In this document: one piece after another, positions 6,491 to 8,298 of the stretch
How the letters are laid out: each line of letters begins with the position of its first letter
How positions within the stretch are numbered: the stretch's first letter is position 1
DNA from: Syntrophomonas sp.
Lineage (GTDB): Bacteria; Bacillota; Syntrophomonadia; Syntrophomonadales; Syntrophomonadaceae
Direction: 5' to 3'
DNA: 8,298 nt
Assembly (NCBI GenBank): GCA_028693695.1
Contig: JAQUUV010000086.1
Coordinates: 1-8,298, forward strand
The notes under the pieces: model-generated
Databases searched by the model: none
What the model saw: the letters and a program-made list of their open reading frames with translations, nothing else
Told to the model about the DNA's origin: nothing
Position numbers and translations under genes: made by a program

Positions 6491-6549
6491 TCCCCTATAA
6501 TTTTCCCATGTAGTTTATCCTATATTTTTTTATAAAGTTGATTCAATCG

Positions 6550-6589
6550 CGTATATTTTACACAACCCGATATATATTTCGTATATTTT
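6550..6589. repeat. Two CGTATATTTT direct repeats 30 bp apart
   Basis: CGTATATTTT occurs at 6550-6559 and 6580-6589, both followed by CAC within one base, with a related CGATATATATTTCG in between. The 30-bp phasing is about three helical turns. This fits an operator or AT-rich binding region upstream of the small plus-strand gene. Which protein would bind is unknown, and AT-rich DNA can produce such matches by chance. Confidence 0.4.
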
Positions 6590-6640
6590 CACCATAATCA
6601 AGTAATACTTTTAGAAAAACCGAAAGCAGAAGGAAATAAA

Positions 6641-6745
6641 ATGAACGATGACCTGAATGCAGCTAGAGGAATTATATTGAGTCTACTCCTCAGCCTCCCC
6701 TTATGGCTCCTCATAATCTGGCTATGGTTTCGACTCTTTAATTAA
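6641..6745 (+). CDS. Small single-span membrane protein (34 residues), phage-type
   Basis: ATG 6641 opens a 34-codon frame ending at TAA 6743-6745, preceded by AGAAGGAAATAAA, a well-placed ribosome binding site. The product starts with a short polar segment, MNDDLNAARG, followed by one hydrophobic helix of about 20 residues rich in Leu, Ile and Trp (IILSLLLSLPLWLLIIWLWF) and ends RLFN. The N-terminal NAARG-I-hydrophobic pattern recalls tiny membrane proteins I associate with phage and prophage genomes; this is from memory and not tested. It is the only credible plus-strand gene in the window and lies head-on against dprA, the two ends 10 bases apart. It is separated from the YdcF-type gene by an AT-rich shared upstream region. 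Function unknown. Confidence 0.7.
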   Translation: MNDDLNAARGIILSLLLSLPLWLLIIWLWFRLFN

Positions 6746-6755
6746 TCGTCTTTAA

Positions 6756-7934
6756 CTATACACACCTCTGCCCGGGACAAATAACTGGTGCAAATCTTCC
6801 CCCGGGGTATGTTTGAATCAAAGCTTCCAGCTCCATTATGGAAAGAACTTCAATTAATTGAAGTTGATCTATCTTTGTATCTACGCCTATCTCTTCAATG
6901 GTTTTAGGAGCAAAAGAGAGGCTGGAAAGTATTTTCTTCTCCATATTTGTTAGGTTTCTATCAGTCTTACAGGGATTCTCGTTGGTTAGCTTCATCCTAT
7001 TCAGGCTCTGTATTTCTCCATTTTTAGCAGGAAATCCATCTAATGTATCTCTTAATTCATTGTCTAAATCATCATCAATTGAATTATGTTCCGGTAACAA
7101 TTGTGACGGATGTAAATATATATGGGCACCCTCTGCAATCAGGCGATTTGCTCCCCTTCCGGTGGGATTATAGATTTTATGGGGCAAAGCATAGACTTCC
7201 TTTCCCTGTACTTTGGCAAAACCAGCCGTGATCAGTGCTCCGCTCCTTTCTGCCGCTTCCACCACGAATACTTTTTGACTCCAGCTACTAATTAAAGCAT
7301 TTCTCTCTGGAAAATACTCAGGCCGTGGTTTAGTCTTGGGAGGGTATTGAGAAATGACGGCGCCAGTTTCTATGATACCGGCCATTAATTCTTCATGTTC
7401 CATGGGATAACAAATATCGACTCCATTTCCTAAAAATGCGATGGTATATCCTCCTGCTTTTAAACAGCCAGTATGGGCATATCCATCAATACCCTTAGCC
7501 ATTCCACTGATCACAGAAATATTATTTTGGGCTAGAAATCCGGCTGCCTCCGCCGCTACCTCTTTTCCATATTCTGTGCATCTCCGGGAACCAACGATAG
7601 CCACTCCTATGCTGTTTTTTATAAGTTGTCCTTTATAATATAAAAGTGTCGGGGCTTCAGAATATTCTTTAGCTGAAACAGGGTATAAGGGATCATGGTA
7701 GGTTAACAATTTTATATCATGGTTCATAGCCTCTTCCAATGAGGTCGCTGCCTGATCTAAAGATCGATGCTCTCGAATAACTTTTGCTAATAAAATTCCT
7801 ATTCCTTCAACAGACAACAGTTCTTCTTCACATGCCTCATAAACTACTTTAGGAGATTTAAAACGCTCTAACAATCTTTTTTCTATGATCGCTCCGATAC
7901 CAGAAATTTGTCTTAACCAGATCCAATACTCCAT
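6756..7934 (-). CDS. dprA: DprA/Smf, single-strand DNA binding and RecA loader
   Basis: 392 residues. In transformable bacteria DprA binds incoming single-stranded DNA and loads RecA; it is also kept in many species not known to be transformable. Domains: helix-hairpin-helix region (~7-55, with ISGIGA and VEGIGI); the Rossmann-like DprA core (~75-285) with IVGSRRCTEYGKE (113-125), VISGMAKGID-x-x-AH (141-154), the glycine strand IAFLGNGVDICYP (165-177), FPERNALIS (208-216), VVEAAERSGALITAGFA (224-240) and ANRLIAEGA (262-270); and a C-terminal winged-helix domain (~325-385). The core is slightly divergent: the usual FP-x-RNR is RNA and the usual VPG is LPH. The last residues (APVICPGQRCV) are atypical, and a dprA tail remnant lies at 5472-5529. 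The ATG is 10 bases after the comM-like stop, with TAGGAGGAA forming both stop and binding site. Confidence 0.95.
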   Translation of the reverse strand: MEYWIWLRQISGIGAIIEKRLLERFKSPKVVYEACEEELLSVEGIGILLAKVIREHRSLDQAATSLEEAMNHDIKLLTYHDPLYPVSAKEYSEAPTLLYYKGQLIKNSIGVAIVGSRRCTEYGKEVAAEAAGFLAQNNISVISGMAKGIDGYAHTGCLKAGGYTIAFLGNGVDICYPMEHEELMAGIIETGAVISQYPPKTKPRPEYFPERNALISSWSQKVFVVEAAERSGALITAGFAKVQGKEVYALPHKIYNPTGRGANRLIAEGAHIYLHPSQLLPEHNSIDDDLDNELRDTLDGFPAKNGEIQSLNRMKLTNENPCKTDRNLTNMEKKILSSLSFAPKTIEEIGVDTKIDQLQLIEVLSIMELEALIQTYPGGRFAPVICPGQRCV

Positions 7935-7944
7935 TTTCTTCCTC

Positions 7945-8298
7945 CTAAAGAACCATCATACCCGCCCTTTCCTTCTCTAGGTCCCGAGCCATTAGAGCTG
8001 ATGCCACATCTTTTTTTCTTATCTTATTAGCACCTTCCATGTCAGCAAAGGTTCTCGCCACCTTTAAATATTTATGAAAAGTTCTGGCGCTATACTTGAA
8101 GCGATCATACGCTAACTGCAATAGCCGTTGTCCTTCCTCTTCCAACTGGCAACATTCCTTAATAATGGCATTTCCCATCTGGGCATTACAATTAATTCCT
8201 TCTATCTTCTCAAATCTCTTTTTTTGAATGTTTCTGGCAAATTCTACCCGTTCCCGAAGATCCTTAGAGCTTTTTCCGAAAGAGTAGCTGGATAAATC
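7945..8298 (-). CDS. comM: Mg-chelatase-like ComM/YifB family AAA+ protein, C-terminal part
   Basis: An open frame enters from the right edge and ends at TAG 7947-7945; 117 C-terminal residues are visible. It reads SYSFGKSSKDLRERVEFARN, then ARTFHKYLKVARTFADMEG and KDVASALMARDLE, the Mg-chelatase C-terminal helical domain of ComM/YifB (the S-x-R-x-x-x-x-x-L-x-V-A-R-T sensor-2-like helix appears as SARTFHKYLKVART). ComM is a helicase that aids branch migration in natural transformation in Gram-negatives; the Firmicute homologue is often found next to dprA, as here. The internal ATG at 8178 is not the start because the family similarity continues upstream of it. Confidence 0.93.
   Translation of the reverse strand, partial: DLSSYSFGKSSKDLRERVEFARNIQKKRFEKIEGINCNAQMGNAIIKECCQLEEEGQRLLQLAYDRFKYSARTFHKYLKVARTFADMEGANKIRKKDVASALMARDLEKERAGMMVL

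Noticed and set aside
1..8298. CRISPR arrays, tRNA or rRNA genes, intact transposases
   Set aside because: No regularly spaced repeats, no RNA gene signatures and no transposase-like frames were seen on either strand.

Overview
The window looks like a chromosomal stretch of a Gram-positive, clostridia-type Firmicute. Strong AGGAGG-type ribosome binding sites precede most genes, a comM-like/dprA gene pair sits at the right end, and sigma-54 regulation is present. The genus cannot be fixed from this sequence. Almost all genes are on the minus strand, so the transcription order runs from right to left.

Right part (8298-6756): the 3' end of a Mg-chelatase-like ComM/YifB gene, followed 10 bases later by a full dprA (DNA uptake/recombination mediator). 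Middle-right (6755-5680): a 34-residue single-span membrane protein on the plus strand, too short for ordinary ORF calling; an AT-rich region with two repeats 30 bp apart; a YdcF/DUF218-type membrane-anchored protein; and a 30-nt palindromic repeat directly after its stop codon.

Left part (5640-134): the most interesting region. A two-gene operon encodes (i) a 1119-residue protein whose order SIR2-like / unusual P-loop NTPase / TPR-like helices / C-terminal OB-like barrel resembles the animal antiviral SAMD9/SAMD9L proteins and their bacterial STAND-like relatives, and (ii) a sigma-54 enhancer-binding AAA+ activator without an N-terminal sensor domain, overlapping the first gene by 11 bases. 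A strong hairpin terminator ends this operon. A separate unit follows, a NYN (PIN-like) ribonuclease gene preceded by a textbook sigma-54 promoter (TGGCACG-N4-TTGCA). My reading is a conflict/defence circuit: the SAMD9-like protein senses a threat, the sigma-54 activator is switched on, and RNA polymerase-sigma-54 fires the NYN nuclease gene (and perhaps the gene starting at base 99). In this genome the NYN gene is broken by a deletion that removes its last catalytic motif. The break carries the signature of recombination between two GTGGAG microhomologies, suggesting loss of a costly effector while sensor and activator stay intact.

The three-gene module is bracketed by two identical 30-nt palindromic repeats (134-163 and 5680-5709). 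A decayed fragment of a dprA 3' end lies directly upstream of the SAMD9-like gene, which points to past recombination at dprA.
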